The position numbers and the translations under genes are program-made. Shown piece after piece: positions 1 to 8,604 of a stretch of DNA of 64,000 bases. This DNA is from Pseudomonas migulae NBRC 103157. Lineage in GTDB: Bacteria > Pseudomonadota > Gammaproteobacteria > Pseudomonadales > Pseudomonadaceae. Numbering within the stretch: the first letter of the stretch is position 1; every line of letters begins with the position of its first letter. Under the pieces are notes generated by a model. It was not told the DNA's origin. It saw nothing but the letters and a program-made list of their open reading frames with translations, and searched no databases. Location: positions 1 through 64,000 of the forward strand of contig NZ_BDAG01000027.1 of the NCBI RefSeq assembly GCF_002091715.1, given 5' to 3'.

Positions 1-46
1 GCAAGGGATGTGTCGACAAAAAATCACGATCCAACTTCGATTCACT

Positions 47-70
47 GTGGGAGTTGGCTTGCCGGCGATG
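47..70. repeat. single REP half-element
   Basis: A GTGGGAG...GGCTTGCCGGCGAT match to the REP family seen throughout the window. Only one arm is present before the clsB-like gene ends, and part of it abuts that gene's stop codon. The first 46 bases of the window show nothing else. Confidence 0.6.
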
Positions 71-71
71 A

Positions 72-1229
72 CTATCCGCGTCGATCCAGCAGATTCACCA
101 CCAGCCGATCCACCCATCCCCAAACCCTTTGCTTGACCCGTCGCCACAGCGGCCGGCGTTGCCATGCCTCCAGGCTCACCTCCTGGCTCAACGCAAAGTC
201 CTGCTCGAAACTCGCCACCACCGCCCGCGTCAACCCGGGGTCCAGTGCTTCGAGGTTGGCTTCCAGATTGAAACGCAAATTCCAGTGATCGAAGTTGCAC
301 GAACCAATGCTCACCCAGTCATCGACCAGGACCATTTTCAGGTGCAGGAAACACGGTTGGTATTCGAAGATCTTCACCCCGGTCTTGAGCAATCGCGGGT
401 AGTAGCGGTGCCCCGCGTAGCGCACCGACGGGTGATCGGTGCGCGGCCCGGTCAACAACAGTCGCACATCGACGCCTCGGCCAGCAGCCCGTCGCAATGA
501 GCGGCGAACTTTCCAGGTCGGCAGAAAGTACGGCGTGGCCAACCAGATTCGCTTTTGTCCGCTGTTCAGTGCACGAACCAGCGATTGCAGGATGTCGCGG
601 TGCTGACGGGCGTCGGCATACGCCACGCGGCCCATGCCCTCGCCCATCGGTGGCACACGCGGCAATCGCGGCAGGCCGAAATGCGAGGCCGGTTTCCAGG
701 CCCGCCGATGACGGTTGGCGATCCACTGGCGGTCGAACAGCAACTGCCAGTCGATGACCAGGGGGCCGGTGATCTCCACCATCACTTCGTGCCATTCGCT
801 GGTGTCTTGACCCGGCGTCCAGAACTCATCGGTGACACCGGTGCCACCGACCACCGCCATGCTCTGGTCGACCAGCAACAGCTTGCGATGATCGCGATAG
901 AAATTGCCGACCCAGCGTCGCCAGCTCAGGCGATTGTAGAAACGCAGCTCCACGCCCGCCGCCATCAGCCGCTGACGCAAGGTCAGGGTAAACGCGAGGC
1001 TGCCGTAATCATCGAACAGGCAGCGCACCCGCACGCCGCGCTCGGCGGCCTGGACCAATGCCTGAACCATGGCTTCGGCGCAGGCGCCCGCCTCCACCAG
1101 ATACAGTTCCAGTTCGACCTGCTCTTCGGCACGGGCAATCGCGACCAACATGCGCGGGAAAAACTGCGGACCGTCGATCAGCAGCTCGAAGCTGTTGCCT
1201 TCACGCCAGGGAAAAATCGCGCCGGCCAT
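72..1229 (-). CDS. clsB: cardiolipin synthase B-like phospholipase D family protein
   Basis: 385 residues. Two HKD phosphodiesterase motifs are visible: H114-x-K116-x4-D121 (HRKLLLVD) followed by GGTG, and H296-x-K298-x4-D303 (HLKMVLVD) followed by IGSCNFD. Two such motifs define the PLD-type phosphatidyltransferases that join phosphatidylglycerol with another lipid headgroup to make cardiolipin at the inner membrane. There is no long N-terminal membrane region, which fits ClsB rather than ClsA. The start lies one base downstream of the YceI stop codon, so the two genes are probably translated from one message. The exact lipid substrate cannot be read from sequence. Confidence 0.85.
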   Translation of the reverse strand: MAGAIFPWREGNSFELLIDGPQFFPRMLVAIARAEEQVELELYLVEAGACAEAMVQALVQAAERGVRVRCLFDDYGSLAFTLTLRQRLMAAGVELRFYNRLSWRRWVGNFYRDHRKLLLVDQSMAVVGGTGVTDEFWTPGQDTSEWHEVMVEITGPLVIDWQLLFDRQWIANRHRRAWKPASHFGLPRLPRVPPMGEGMGRVAYADARQHRDILQSLVRALNSGQKRIWLATPYFLPTWKVRRSLRRAAGRGVDVRLLLTGPRTDHPSVRYAGHRYYPRLLKTGVKIFEYQPCFLHLKMVLVDDWVSIGSCNFDHWNLRFNLEANLEALDPGLTRAVVASFEQDFALSQEVSLEAWQRRPLWRRVKQRVWGWVDRLVVNLLDRRG

Positions 1230-1230
1230 G

Positions 1231-1821
1231 TCAGCGCGCCGTGAAAATCAGTACCGCACCCACCGGCACCGACAGACTGATCGCCGACAAACCGGCAAGC
1301 TTGCGCAAACTGTCCAGCCCTGGCGCCAGGTCGAAATCCGCGGCATTGATCACCAGCGGTTCGAGCGTCACCACCTGAAAGCGCCGGTCATCGAGACGGG
1401 TCGCCAACAGCTCGGCGTTGTAGTCGTGTTGTTTGCCATGGAGGTTGACGGTCACCGGCAGGCGCAATTCGAGTTGCGCGCCGGACGCGAGGTCGTTGAT
1501 CGGACGCAAATCAATCTGCGCGGTGATCAGGGCTTCAGGGAAGGTCTGGATCTCGAACAATTCCTTGCGCATGCGTTCGTCACGCAAGGGGATGCCGCTG
1601 TTCACCGAATCCAGCTCGACTTCCACCTCGGCCAGGCCTTTGGGACTGACCTTGCCGTGCAGCACCAGAAAGCGCTGCACTTCGGAAATGTTGGCGTTTT
1701 TGGTGCTGACGAACGACAGCCGCGAAGACTCGCCGTCCAGGTACCAATTGGCCTGAGCCGATAATGTGGCGCCGGCCAGCAGCACAAAGGCCAGGGTTTT
1801 GATAAGGAACCGCTTGAACAT
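1231..1821 (-). CDS. periplasmic YceI family protein
   Basis: About 196 residues from the chosen ATG. That start is preferred to the longer frame because it begins a classic signal peptide (MFKRFLIKTLAFVLLAG, cleavage after SAQA). The mature part starts WYLDGESSRLSFVSTKN and continues with alternating beta-strand segments, as in YceI lipocalin-like proteins that bind isoprenoid-type lipids. It is the first gene of a probable two-gene unit with the clsB-like gene. The ligand and role are unknown, and no catalytic residues are expected in this family. Confidence 0.85.
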   Translation of the reverse strand: MFKRFLIKTLAFVLLAGATLSAQANWYLDGESSRLSFVSTKNANISEVQRFLVLHGKVSPKGLAEVEVELDSVNSGIPLRDERMRKELFEIQTFPEALITAQIDLRPINDLASGAQLELRLPVTVNLHGKQHDYNAELLATRLDDRRFQVVTLEPLVINAADFDLAPGLDSLRKLAGLSAISLSVPVGAVLIFTAR

Positions 1822-1903
1822 AAAGACTCGTGCTGAAAATAAACGTGCACGAACCTTAACCGCCCGCGAGCGCATTGCAAACCTTGAAGATCAAACACTG
1901 CCC

Positions 1904-1971
1904 CTGTAGGAGCACGGCTTGCCGGCGATGGCGCTGCCGAGATCGCCATCGCCTGCAAGCCGGCTCCTACG
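1904..1971. repeat. REP inverted pair (family A)
   Basis: CTGTAGGAGCACGGCTTGCC at the left and its mirrored counterpart ending GCCGGCTCCTAC at the right, separated by a short spacer. The pair lies between the YceI promoter side and the end of the small membrane-protein gene. Confidence 0.85.
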
Positions 1972-2010
1972 GATTTTCGGTGTGATCAAGATTGAAGCTT
2001 CACGCCAAAC

Positions 2011-2039
2011 CTGCAGGAGCCGGCTTGCGGGCGATGGCA
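2011..2039. repeat. single REP arm (family A)
   Basis: CTGCAGGAGCCGGCTTGCGG followed by GCGATGG. It is an unpaired copy 40 bases after the preceding pair and just past the 3' end of the gene at 2060. Confidence 0.7.
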
Positions 2040-2059
2040 GTATCGGGACCACCGCCCGT

Positions 2060-2389
2060 TCAGGGAGTCAGGCGGCAACCTTGGCGTTCACCGATCCACA
2101 TGGCGCTGTTGCTGCGGCCGATGCCGCTGACCATCACCTGTTTGCTGACGGGATCATCGGTAAAGGCGCTGAAAGGCAGCCACTGCTTCACATAACCACG
2201 GCAATACACGGCGTCATTGTTCATCACATACCGGCACGAGCAATATTCCTTGGCGGTGTAGGCGCTGATGATGTCCGGAAACGCCCACAGCGCCACGCGC
2301 TCTTGCCAGATCCAGCCGAGCAAGGCGATCAACAGGATCAACCACAGCGTGCTGAACGGTCGGCGGCGGACAAAAGAGCGGCGATTCAT
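2060..2389 (-). CDS. small membrane-anchored protein of unknown function
   Basis: 109 residues. An Arg-rich start (MNRRSFVRRRPF) precedes one hydrophobic segment at about residues 13-30 (STLWLILLIALLGWIW), so the rest is probably periplasmic. That part has four cysteines, including CSCRYV, which could form disulphides. The start codon overlaps the stop of the upstream serine hydrolase by four bases (ATGA), which implies translational coupling. I do not recognise the family, and the coupling only suggests a shared role with the hydrolase. Confidence 0.75.
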   Translation of the reverse strand: MNRRSFVRRRPFSTLWLILLIALLGWIWQERVALWAFPDIISAYTAKEYCSCRYVMNNDAVYCRGYVKQWLPFSAFTDDPVSKQVMVSGIGRSNSAMWIGERQGCRLTP

Positions 2390-3480
2390 GGCTGCACCTT
2401 CCCGGTGAAGGCCATGCGCGCGCGTTTGAGCAGTTCGTTGTGTCGATAGCTGCCGTCGCGGTCATCACCGTAGCGCACGATCACCAGATGTTCACTGGGA
2501 ATCACGTACATCGCCTGGCCCCAATGCCCGAGTGCGGCGAAGGTGTCGGCGGGTGCATCGGGCCAGGGTTGTGCGGCGCTATCCGCCGCGCGGTTGAGCC
2601 ACCAATGACCGCCCGGTACCGCCTCGTCCTGATTTGCCCGATAGCGGTCGAAAGGTTGGCGGTTGAAGGCGACCCAATCCTTGGGCAGCAATTGACGGTC
2701 GCCCCAACGACCGTCGCGGGCCATCAACAAGCCGACTCGCGCCAGATCCCGCGCGGTGAGATAGGCATATGACGAGGCGACGAAGGTGCCCGTGGCGTCG
2801 GTTTCCCAAACCGCGTGGCGAATGCCCAAAGGCTCGAACAGCGCTGTCCATGGAAAATCGGGATACCGTGCCGGGCCGACGATGTTTTTCAGCGCGGCGG
2901 CCAGCAGATTGCTGTCGCCGCTGGAATACCGAAAGGCCTGACCGGGCTGCGCATATTCGGCGTGATCGCTGGTGAATGCGGCCATGTCGTGATGACCTCG
3001 GGTGTAAAGCATCGCCACCACCGAGGACTTCAACGGGGCGTATTCGTAGTCTTCCTGCCAGTCCAGGCCGGAAGCCCAATGCAGCAGATCGGCCATAGTG
3101 ATCGCGGGGTGTGTTAGCAGCGGTGGATAGAATTTCAGCGCCGGGTCCTGAAGCTTGAACAGTCCTTCGCCATAGGCCACGCCAAGGACCGCGGCCATGA
3201 GGCTTTTGCTGATTGACCAGGTCAGGTGCGGCGTGTCGGCAGTGGTCGGGCCGGCGTAGCGTTCGTAAATCAACTGACCGTCGCGGATCACCAGCAAGGC
3301 ATCGGTGCGGATACCTTTTCGGGTGCTCTCGTCGCGGGGTGGGAAGGCGTAGGTTTCCAAAGCTTGAATGGCCGGGCCGCTGAGGGTCGGGCCGGTGGAC
3401 CATTGCTCGGCGGGCCAGTTTTCGGCGTGGGCAGTGAGGCTGAGCAGCAGCATGAACAGCAGGGAAAAGCCTTTGAACAT
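2386..3480 (-). CDS. serine hydrolase, beta-lactamase / 6-aminohexanoate-dimer hydrolase-like
   Basis: 364 residues with an N-terminal signal peptide (MFKGFSLLFMLLLSLTAHA). The class C beta-lactamase fold motif SxxK is present as S89-I-S-K92, with a tyrosine motif at about Y185 (YSSGDSN) and a late GHWGQ segment in the position of the third motif. This layout fits penicillin-binding-protein-like esterases or amidases that use an acyl-serine. The substrate is not predictable, and there is no reason to infer antibiotic resistance. It is the first gene of a coupled pair with the small membrane protein at 2060-2389. Confidence 0.8.
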   Translation of the reverse strand: MFKGFSLLFMLLLSLTAHAENWPAEQWSTGPTLSGPAIQALETYAFPPRDESTRKGIRTDALLVIRDGQLIYERYAGPTTADTPHLTWSISKSLMAAVLGVAYGEGLFKLQDPALKFYPPLLTHPAITMADLLHWASGLDWQEDYEYAPLKSSVVAMLYTRGHHDMAAFTSDHAEYAQPGQAFRYSSGDSNLLAAALKNIVGPARYPDFPWTALFEPLGIRHAVWETDATGTFVASSYAYLTARDLARVGLLMARDGRWGDRQLLPKDWVAFNRQPFDRYRANQDEAVPGGHWWLNRAADSAAQPWPDAPADTFAALGHWGQAMYVIPSEHLVIVRYGDDRDGSYRHNELLKRARMAFTGKVQP

Positions 3481-3560
3481 GGTGGGGGCCCGGAGAGTTG
3501 AACCTGCTGAGCCTAGTCGAGGTTGATGACAGTTTTGGAAGTTGTGTTGCTATTGAAGCC

Positions 3561-3632
3561 GCCATCGCGGGCAAGCCCGCTCCCACAGGGGAATTCATTT
3601 CAAAAGGTGGGAGCGGGCTTGCCCGCGATGAG
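3561..3632. repeat. REP inverted pair (family B)
   Basis: CATCGCGGGCAAGCCCGCTC on the left and the mirrored GAGCGGGCTTGCCCGCGATG on the right around a 25-30 base spacer. It sits between the serine hydrolase start and the end of the acyl-CoA dehydrogenase-like gene. Confidence 0.9.
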
Positions 3633-3637
3633 GCCAG

Positions 3638-4525
3638 TCAACTCAGCGAAGATCCGGCAAGTGCCTTGGCCAACCGCTTCGCCCTGGCCCCCGCCGCCAG
3701 ATCCATCACCGACTGATCCCGCTGCCACATCGCCGCCCACTCCGGCGGGCCATCGGCCAATGCCTGATTCACCTCGACCTTCAACCCGTCAAACTGTGCA
3801 AACAACCCGCCCAGCAGCACATGCCCGGCCAAATTGTTCGGCGCCTGCCGGCTGACTTCCGCGCACCCGGCCAACAGCGCCAGCAAACGCAATGACAAGC
3901 CCTGCGGCCAGTCACCGTCCTGACCGACCCCATACAGCCACGCCGTCATGGCGCTCAGCACATAGACATCTTCCAGCGTCCTGAACGGTTTGACGTACGC
4001 GTCCCAGCCATCCCCCGCCAGCAACTCACACAAGGCATTGTCGAGAAACAGCCGACCGTGGCTGATGTCCGGCATGAGCGGGATCGCCGGAAGTTTTTCC
4101 ACCCGTACACCCGGTTCGCCGGGATAGACCACGGCCAGGCTCAGGCGCGGATCGTCGCCGGGTCCCTCACTGCGGGCGGCGATCAACAGCCAGTCCGCGG
4201 CATCGCCGGCGGTGACGAAATCCTTGCGCCCGCTCAGGCGCAGGTCGGTCAGACGTGTCTGCATGTCCGCCACCCGCAGACTGCGCTGTTCGGTCGCGCA
4301 CAACGCGCCAAGGCTCGGCGGCGCACTCGGCCAGAGCATGCGCAACGCCGCCTGATAGCCCACCAGAAAGGCCAGCCCCGGTGTCGCCATCAGGCGTCCA
4401 CCCACCACCGCCAATTCAAACGGCGTGACCGTGCCCACTTGCTGCAACAAGGTCGCGAAACCCTCTGCCAGGTCCGGGTTGGCGGGCAAGCGATCGCGAC
4501 GTTTCAACAGGTTTTGCCAAGGCAT
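3638..4525 (-). CDS. acyl-CoA dehydrogenase-like protein
   Basis: 295 residues from the chosen ATG, which has a GAGGAG ribosome site nine bases upstream; longer in-frame starts reach 4549 or 4669 but lack one. The order of segments (a small helical N-terminus with GGRLMATPGLAFLVGYQAA, a middle beta region, then a helical C-terminus) resembles acyl-CoA dehydrogenases, but at 295 residues it is shorter than the usual 380. I see no clear catalytic glutamate. It may be a divergent or non-catalytic family member. It is transcribed divergently from olsB, so the two may share a control region. Confidence 0.55.
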   Translation of the reverse strand: MPWQNLLKRRDRLPANPDLAEGFATLLQQVGTVTPFELAVVGGRLMATPGLAFLVGYQAALRMLWPSAPPSLGALCATEQRSLRVADMQTRLTDLRLSGRKDFVTAGDAADWLLIAARSEGPGDDPRLSLAVVYPGEPGVRVEKLPAIPLMPDISHGRLFLDNALCELLAGDGWDAYVKPFRTLEDVYVLSAMTAWLYGVGQDGDWPQGLSLRLLALLAGCAEVSRQAPNNLAGHVLLGGLFAQFDGLKVEVNQALADGPPEWAAMWQRDQSVMDLAAGARAKRLAKALAGSSLS

Positions 4526-4680
4526 AAGAGGCTCCTCGTGGGCTGTCATATAAGCATCACCAAAGCTTAATGGCGATGACACCGGGGCTACATAGCCTGA
4601 CTTTGCACAACAAGGCTGGATAAAGAAAGTCGATCCGCTGTAACCCAAAGACGGGTGAGCAGCCCGCACGGAGATTCGCC

Positions 4681-5436
4681 ATGACTCAGATCGCCCGCAT
4701 CAGCGACACCGGCAATGAACGCCGCCTGCAAGCCGAACGCCTGGTGGGCGCCGAGGCTTTGCAGGAAGCCCAGGCCTTGCGCTTCAACGTGTTCAGCGGC
4801 GAATTCAACGCCAAGCTGAAGGGCGCGGAGCTGGGTCTGGACATGGATGATTATGATGTTCACTGTGCTCACATCGGCGTACGCGACTTGAACACCGGGC
4901 GTCTGGTGGCGACCACCCGCTTGCTCGACCACACAGCCGCCAGCAGCCTGGGCAGGTTTTACAGCGAAGAAGAATTCAGTCTCCACGGCCTGGTCCACCT
5001 CAAAGGCCCGATCCTTGAAATCGGTCGCACCTGCGTCGACCCGGCCTACCGCAACGGCGGCACCATCGCCGTGCTCTGGGGTGAACTGGCCGAAGTCCTG
5101 AACCAGGGCGGCTACAGCTATTTGATGGGCTGCGCGAGCATCCCGATGCAGGACGGCGGCATTCAGGCCCACGCGATCATGCAACGTCTGCGCGAACGTT
5201 ATCTGTGCACCGAGCACCTGCGCGCCGAGCCGAAAAAACCACTGCCTGTTCTAGATATTCCGTCCAACGTCATCGCCGAAATGCCGCCGCTGCTCAAGGC
5301 CTACATGCGCCTCGGAGCGAAGATCTGCGGCGAGCCGTGCTGGGACGAAGATTTCCAGGTGGCCGACGTGTTCATCCTGCTCAAGCGCGACGAACTCTGC
5401 CCGCGTTACGCCAAGCACTTCAAGGCGGCTGTGTAA
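4681..5436 (+). CDS. olsB: L-ornithine N-alpha-acyltransferase
   Basis: 251 residues with the GNAT-like layout of OlsB: VGAEALQEAQALRFNVF near the N-terminus, then LEIGRTCVDPAYRNGGTIAVLW and SYLMGCASIPM. OlsB moves a 3-hydroxyacyl chain from acyl carrier protein to ornithine, the first step of phosphate-free ornithine lipid synthesis at the inner membrane. The stop codon shares one base with the olsA start (TAATG), so the pair is coupled. Ornithine lipids are known to be made under phosphate starvation, but I did not find a clear Pho box upstream. Confidence 0.92.
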   Translation: MTQIARISDTGNERRLQAERLVGAEALQEAQALRFNVFSGEFNAKLKGAELGLDMDDYDVHCAHIGVRDLNTGRLVATTRLLDHTAASSLGRFYSEEEFSLHGLVHLKGPILEIGRTCVDPAYRNGGTIAVLWGELAEVLNQGGYSYLMGCASIPMQDGGIQAHAIMQRLRERYLCTEHLRAEPKKPLPVLDIPSNVIAEMPPLLKAYMRLGAKICGEPCWDEDFQVADVFILLKRDELCPRYAKHFKAAV

Positions 5437-6227
5437 TGAGCCGCTTGCGGGTGTACGCGCGAATTGCGCGAGTATTGGTAGTGGTTGCGCTGGGCTTGAG
5501 CATGGCCAGCGTCTTCGGGCTGTTCGAACGTTTGGGCATCGCCCATTCGATGGTCCGCCGTCAGCGCTGGTCGCGTTTCTTCATGGCGCGGCTGGCCAAT
5601 GCCCTGCCCTTTCGCGTGACCGTACACGGTGAATTGCCAAAAGAATCGATGCTCTGGGTCAGCAACCATGTGTCCTGGACCGACATCCCGCTGCTGGGCA
5701 TGCTGACGCCGCTGTCGTTTCTGTCAAAAGCCGAAGTGCGCACCTGGCCGGTGGCGGGCTGGTTGGCAGCCAAGGCCGGCAGCCTGTTCATCCGTCGGGG
5801 TTCGGGCGACAGCCAGTTGATCCGCAAACAGATGACCCGTCATCTGGAACAGGAGCATGCGTTGCTGATGTTTCCAGAGGGCACCACCACCGATGGCCGT
5901 TCCCTGCGCACCTTTCATGGTCGCTTGCTGTCAGCGGCGATTGATTCGCAAGTGAAACTGCAACCGGTGGCGATTCGTTATCTGCGTGAGGGTGAAGTGG
6001 ATTCGCTGGCGCCGTTCATTGGCGATGATGACTTGCTCTCGCACCTGATGCGCTTGTTTGCCAATGATCGGGGTGAGGTGGAGATTCATCTGCTCAAGCC
6101 GATTGCTTGCGAAGGTCGCGAGCGTGCGGCACTGGCGTTTGAAGCACAGCAGGCGGTGCAGAAGGCGTTGTTTGGGGCGATTCCGGAGAAACAGCAGGTT
6201 CCGATGCGCCCGGCTATTGCTGCCTGA
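5436..6227 (+). CDS. olsA: lyso-ornithine lipid O-acyltransferase (1-acylglycerol-3-phosphate acyltransferase family)
   Basis: 263 residues. The start at 5436 overlaps the olsB stop. An N-terminal membrane segment (VLVVVALGLSMASVFGLF) precedes the PlsC-family H78-x4-D83 motif (NHVSWTD) and the acceptor motif FPEGT at 146-150. In this context it should add the second acyl chain to lyso-ornithine lipid. PlsC-type activity on lysophosphatidic acid is also possible, since OlsA proteins of some bacteria do both. Confidence 0.9.
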   Translation: MSRLRVYARIARVLVVVALGLSMASVFGLFERLGIAHSMVRRQRWSRFFMARLANALPFRVTVHGELPKESMLWVSNHVSWTDIPLLGMLTPLSFLSKAEVRTWPVAGWLAAKAGSLFIRRGSGDSQLIRKQMTRHLEQEHALLMFPEGTTTDGRSLRTFHGRLLSAAIDSQVKLQPVAIRYLREGEVDSLAPFIGDDDLLSHLMRLFANDRGEVEIHLLKPIACEGRERAALAFEAQQAVQKALFGAIPEKQQVPMRPAIAA

Positions 6228-6237
6228 ACACATACCC

Positions 6238-6329
6238 CTGTAGGAGCCGGCTTGCTGGCGATTGCGGTGTATCAGTCAACATCTCTGTTGAATGTTATGC
6301 CGCAATCGCCAGCAAGCCGGCTCCTACAA
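6238..6329. repeat. REP inverted pair (family A)
   Basis: CTGTAGGAGCCGGCTTGCTG and its mirrored arm CAGCAAGCCGGCTCCTAC around a spacer. It fills almost the whole gap between the convergent ends of olsA and acpH, where it may act as a bidirectional transcription barrier. Confidence 0.92.
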
Positions 6330-6333
6330 GGAA

Positions 6334-6912
6334 TTATGTTGTCGGGTAGTTTTGGGCGAAGTCTTGGAGCTGCGGATAGAACAACCGAAAGTCCTCACTC
6401 AACGGTTCATACAACACCCGCAACTCCTGCATCGCCGCCGCCAACTCTTCAGGCTTGGTCAGCCGTCGCGAAATCCCCCGCAAAACCTGCTCCAGCACGT
6501 CGAACTCCCGGTAAGAACCCAGCCAGTCATTCGCCACCATGTGCGGCGCAATCCTTGCCAGCCGCTCCGGTAACTGCCGCTCGGCGGACAGCACCCGGTA
6601 CACATCCGAGGTGAACTGTTCCAACGGCAGATCCGCGTACAACGTCCAGTCACGCGCCAGGCAATGGTCGAAAAATACATCCAGCACGATCCCTGCGTAA
6701 CGCCGGCGAGTCAGGGAAAACCGCGACAGCGACACATCCACCAACGGATGGCGGTCGGTAAACACGTCGATGCTGCGATGCAGCTGGATGGCCGTTTCGA
6801 TCTCCGGGTCGAACTGCCCTTGCAGCCGTCCCTTGACGAAATCGCCATACAGACTGCCGAGCAATTGGCCGGGGCGCTGGCCACCGAGGTGAAGATGTGC
6901 GAGATAGTTCAT
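6334..6912 (-). CDS. acpH: acyl carrier protein phosphodiesterase
   Basis: 192 residues from the ATG giving MNYLAHLHLG, the usual start of AcpH; eight extra codons upstream are discarded. Histidine and aspartate motifs of the HD-like metal centre are visible (GDFVKG, LHRSIDVFTDRHP, FFDHCLARDW). The enzyme removes the 4'-phosphopantetheine arm from holo-ACP to give apo-ACP. Length matches the E. coli enzyme closely. It is divergent from the ArsR-MFS-XenB operon, with 170 bases between the starts. Confidence 0.9.
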   Translation of the reverse strand: MNYLAHLHLGGQRPGQLLGSLYGDFVKGRLQGQFDPEIETAIQLHRSIDVFTDRHPLVDVSLSRFSLTRRRYAGIVLDVFFDHCLARDWTLYADLPLEQFTSDVYRVLSAERQLPERLARIAPHMVANDWLGSYREFDVLEQVLRGISRRLTKPEELAAAMQELRVLYEPLSEDFRLFYPQLQDFAQNYPTT

Positions 6913-6970
6913 GGGCGCCAGCTTAGCACCGCCCATGCGGGTCCTTACACACCTCGTATCGTTATAACCC

Positions 6971-7034
6971 GATATACCGATTTATTCGGTCGTCAGACCA
7001 AAATCATATTGGTATATCGCGAAATACCGATTTA
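6971..7034 (+). promoter_or_regulatory. AT-rich operator region before the ArsR operon
   Basis: GATATACC at 6971-6978 is the exact reverse complement of GGTATATC at 7011-7018. TACCGATTTA occurs at 6975-6984 and again at 7025-7034. This dense symmetry directly before an ArsR-type repressor gene suggests autoregulatory operator sites overlapping the promoter. The assignment is inference from position and symmetry. Confidence 0.55.
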
Positions 7035-7084
7035 AAGTTCGCCTCATCGCGATATAGCGTTTTACTCATCACGAGCACCAAGCC

Positions 7085-7405
7085 ATGAATCTCGACCTCG
7101 ACGAAATAATAAAAGCCCTGGCACACCCAGTACGGCGAGACATCCTCATCTGGCTGAAAGATCCAAAAACCCAATTCCCGGAACAGATCCACAACCACGA
7201 GTACGGCATTTGCGCCGGGCAGATCGATCAACGCTGCGGCCTGTCGCAGTCGACCGTGTCCGCACATTTGGCGACCTTGCAACGTGCGGGTCTCATCAGC
7301 AGCCAGAAAGCCGGTCAATGGCACTTCTTCAAACGCAACGAGGACGTGATCCAGGCGTTCCTCGACGCCATCGTCAAGGAGCTCAGCGCTCCGACAAGGA
7401 ACTGA
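7085..7405 (+). CDS. ArsR family transcriptional regulator
   Basis: 106 residues. A winged helix-turn-helix is clear: ALAHPVRRDILIWL, then QRCGLSQSTVSAHLATLQ as the recognition helix, then AGLISSQKAGQWHFF as the wing. The classical ELCVC metal motif of ArsR/SmtB is absent. Two cysteines (C43, C51) lie next to and in the DNA-binding helices, which could allow control by thiol chemistry. It is the first gene of a three-gene operon with an exporter and an Old Yellow Enzyme, which points to electrophile or quinone sensing rather than metal sensing; that is inference. Confidence 0.88.
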   Translation: MNLDLDEIIKALAHPVRRDILIWLKDPKTQFPEQIHNHEYGICAGQIDQRCGLSQSTVSAHLATLQRAGLISSQKAGQWHFFKRNEDVIQAFLDAIVKELSAPTRN

Positions 7406-7408
7406 ACA

Positions 7409-8575
7409 ATGCCCCTCTCGCTTCTCATTCTGGCCTTGAGCGCCTTCGCCATCGGCACCACCGAGTTCGTCATCATGGGTCTGTTGCCCGATGTGGCGGC
7501 TGACCTCGGCGTGTCGATCCCCGGTGCCGGCTGGCTGGTGACCGGTTACGCGCTCGGCGTGGCCATCGGTGCGCCGTTCATGGCCCTGGCCACCGCGAAG
7601 CTGCCTCGCAAGGCCGCACTGGTGGCGTTGATGGGCATCTTCATCATCGGCAATCTGCTGTGTGCAGTGGCCAGTGACTACAACGTACTGATGTTTGCCC
7701 GGGTGGTGACTGCCCTGTGCCACGGCGCCTTCTTCGGCATCGGCTCGGTGGTCGCGGCAGGCCTGGTCCCGGCGAACAAACGCGCTTCGGCCGTGGCCCT
7801 GATGTTTACCGGGCTGACCCTGGCCAACGTCCTCGGCGTACCGCTGGGCACCGCACTCGGTCAACAAGCCGGCTGGCGTTCGACCTTCTGGGCCGTGACC
7901 GTGATCGGTGTGATCGCCCTGATCGGCCTGATCCGCTTCCTGCCAGCCAAGCGCGACGAAGAGAAACTCGACATGCGCGCCGAACTGCGTGCCCTCAAAG
8001 GCGCCGGCATCTGGCTGTCGTTGAGCATGACGGCATTGTTCGCGGCATCGGTCTTCACCCTGTTCACCTATGTCGCGCCGCTGTTGGGCGAAGTGACCGG
8101 CGTCTCGCCACGCGGCGTGACCTGGACCCTGATGCTCATCGGCCTGGGCCTGACCGTCGGCAACATCATCGGCGGCAAACTGGCCGACAAAGGCCTGGCG
8201 GCGACGCTGATCGGCGTGTTCATCAGCATGGCGGTGGTCTCCACCGTTCTGACCTGGACCAGCGTTGCACTGATCCCGACCGAAATCACCTTGTTCCTCT
8301 GGGCCACCGCGTGCTTCGCCGCCGTGCCTGCCCTGCAAGTGAATGTGGTGACCTACGGCAAGGCTGCACCGAACCTGGTGTCGACCCTGAACATCGGCGC
8401 GTTCAACGTCGGCAACGCACTCGGCGCCTGGGTCGGCGGCAGCGTCATCGCCCACGGCTATGGCCTGACCAGCGTGCCACTGGCGGCCGCCGCACTGGCG
8501 GTACTCGCCCTGCTGGTGACCCTGATTACTTTCCGTCAGAACGGTAATCCCGAACTGGCCCCTGCTACCAACTGA
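7409..8575 (+). CDS. MFS exporter of the DHA1 (AraJ/YdhP-like) type
   Basis: 388 residues, about twelve hydrophobic segments. The family start FAIGTTEFVIMGLLPDVAADL and the signature following ARVVTALCHGAFFGIGSVVA are visible. These proton-driven exporters carry sugars, arabinose-like compounds or drugs. Only three bases separate it from the ArsR gene, and the XenB-like gene follows after 29 bases, so one transcript is likely. The substrate is unknown; the context suggests an electrophilic or quinone-like compound. Confidence 0.88.
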   Translation: MPLSLLILALSAFAIGTTEFVIMGLLPDVAADLGVSIPGAGWLVTGYALGVAIGAPFMALATAKLPRKAALVALMGIFIIGNLLCAVASDYNVLMFARVVTALCHGAFFGIGSVVAAGLVPANKRASAVALMFTGLTLANVLGVPLGTALGQQAGWRSTFWAVTVIGVIALIGLIRFLPAKRDEEKLDMRAELRALKGAGIWLSLSMTALFAASVFTLFTYVAPLLGEVTGVSPRGVTWTLMLIGLGLTVGNIIGGKLADKGLAATLIGVFISMAVVSTVLTWTSVALIPTEITLFLWATACFAAVPALQVNVVTYGKAAPNLVSTLNIGAFNVGNALGAWVGGSVIAHGYGLTSVPLAAAALAVLALLVTLITFRQNGNPELAPATN

Positions 8576-8604
8576 CTCACTGATACCTCACGAGGGTGCA
8601 TTTC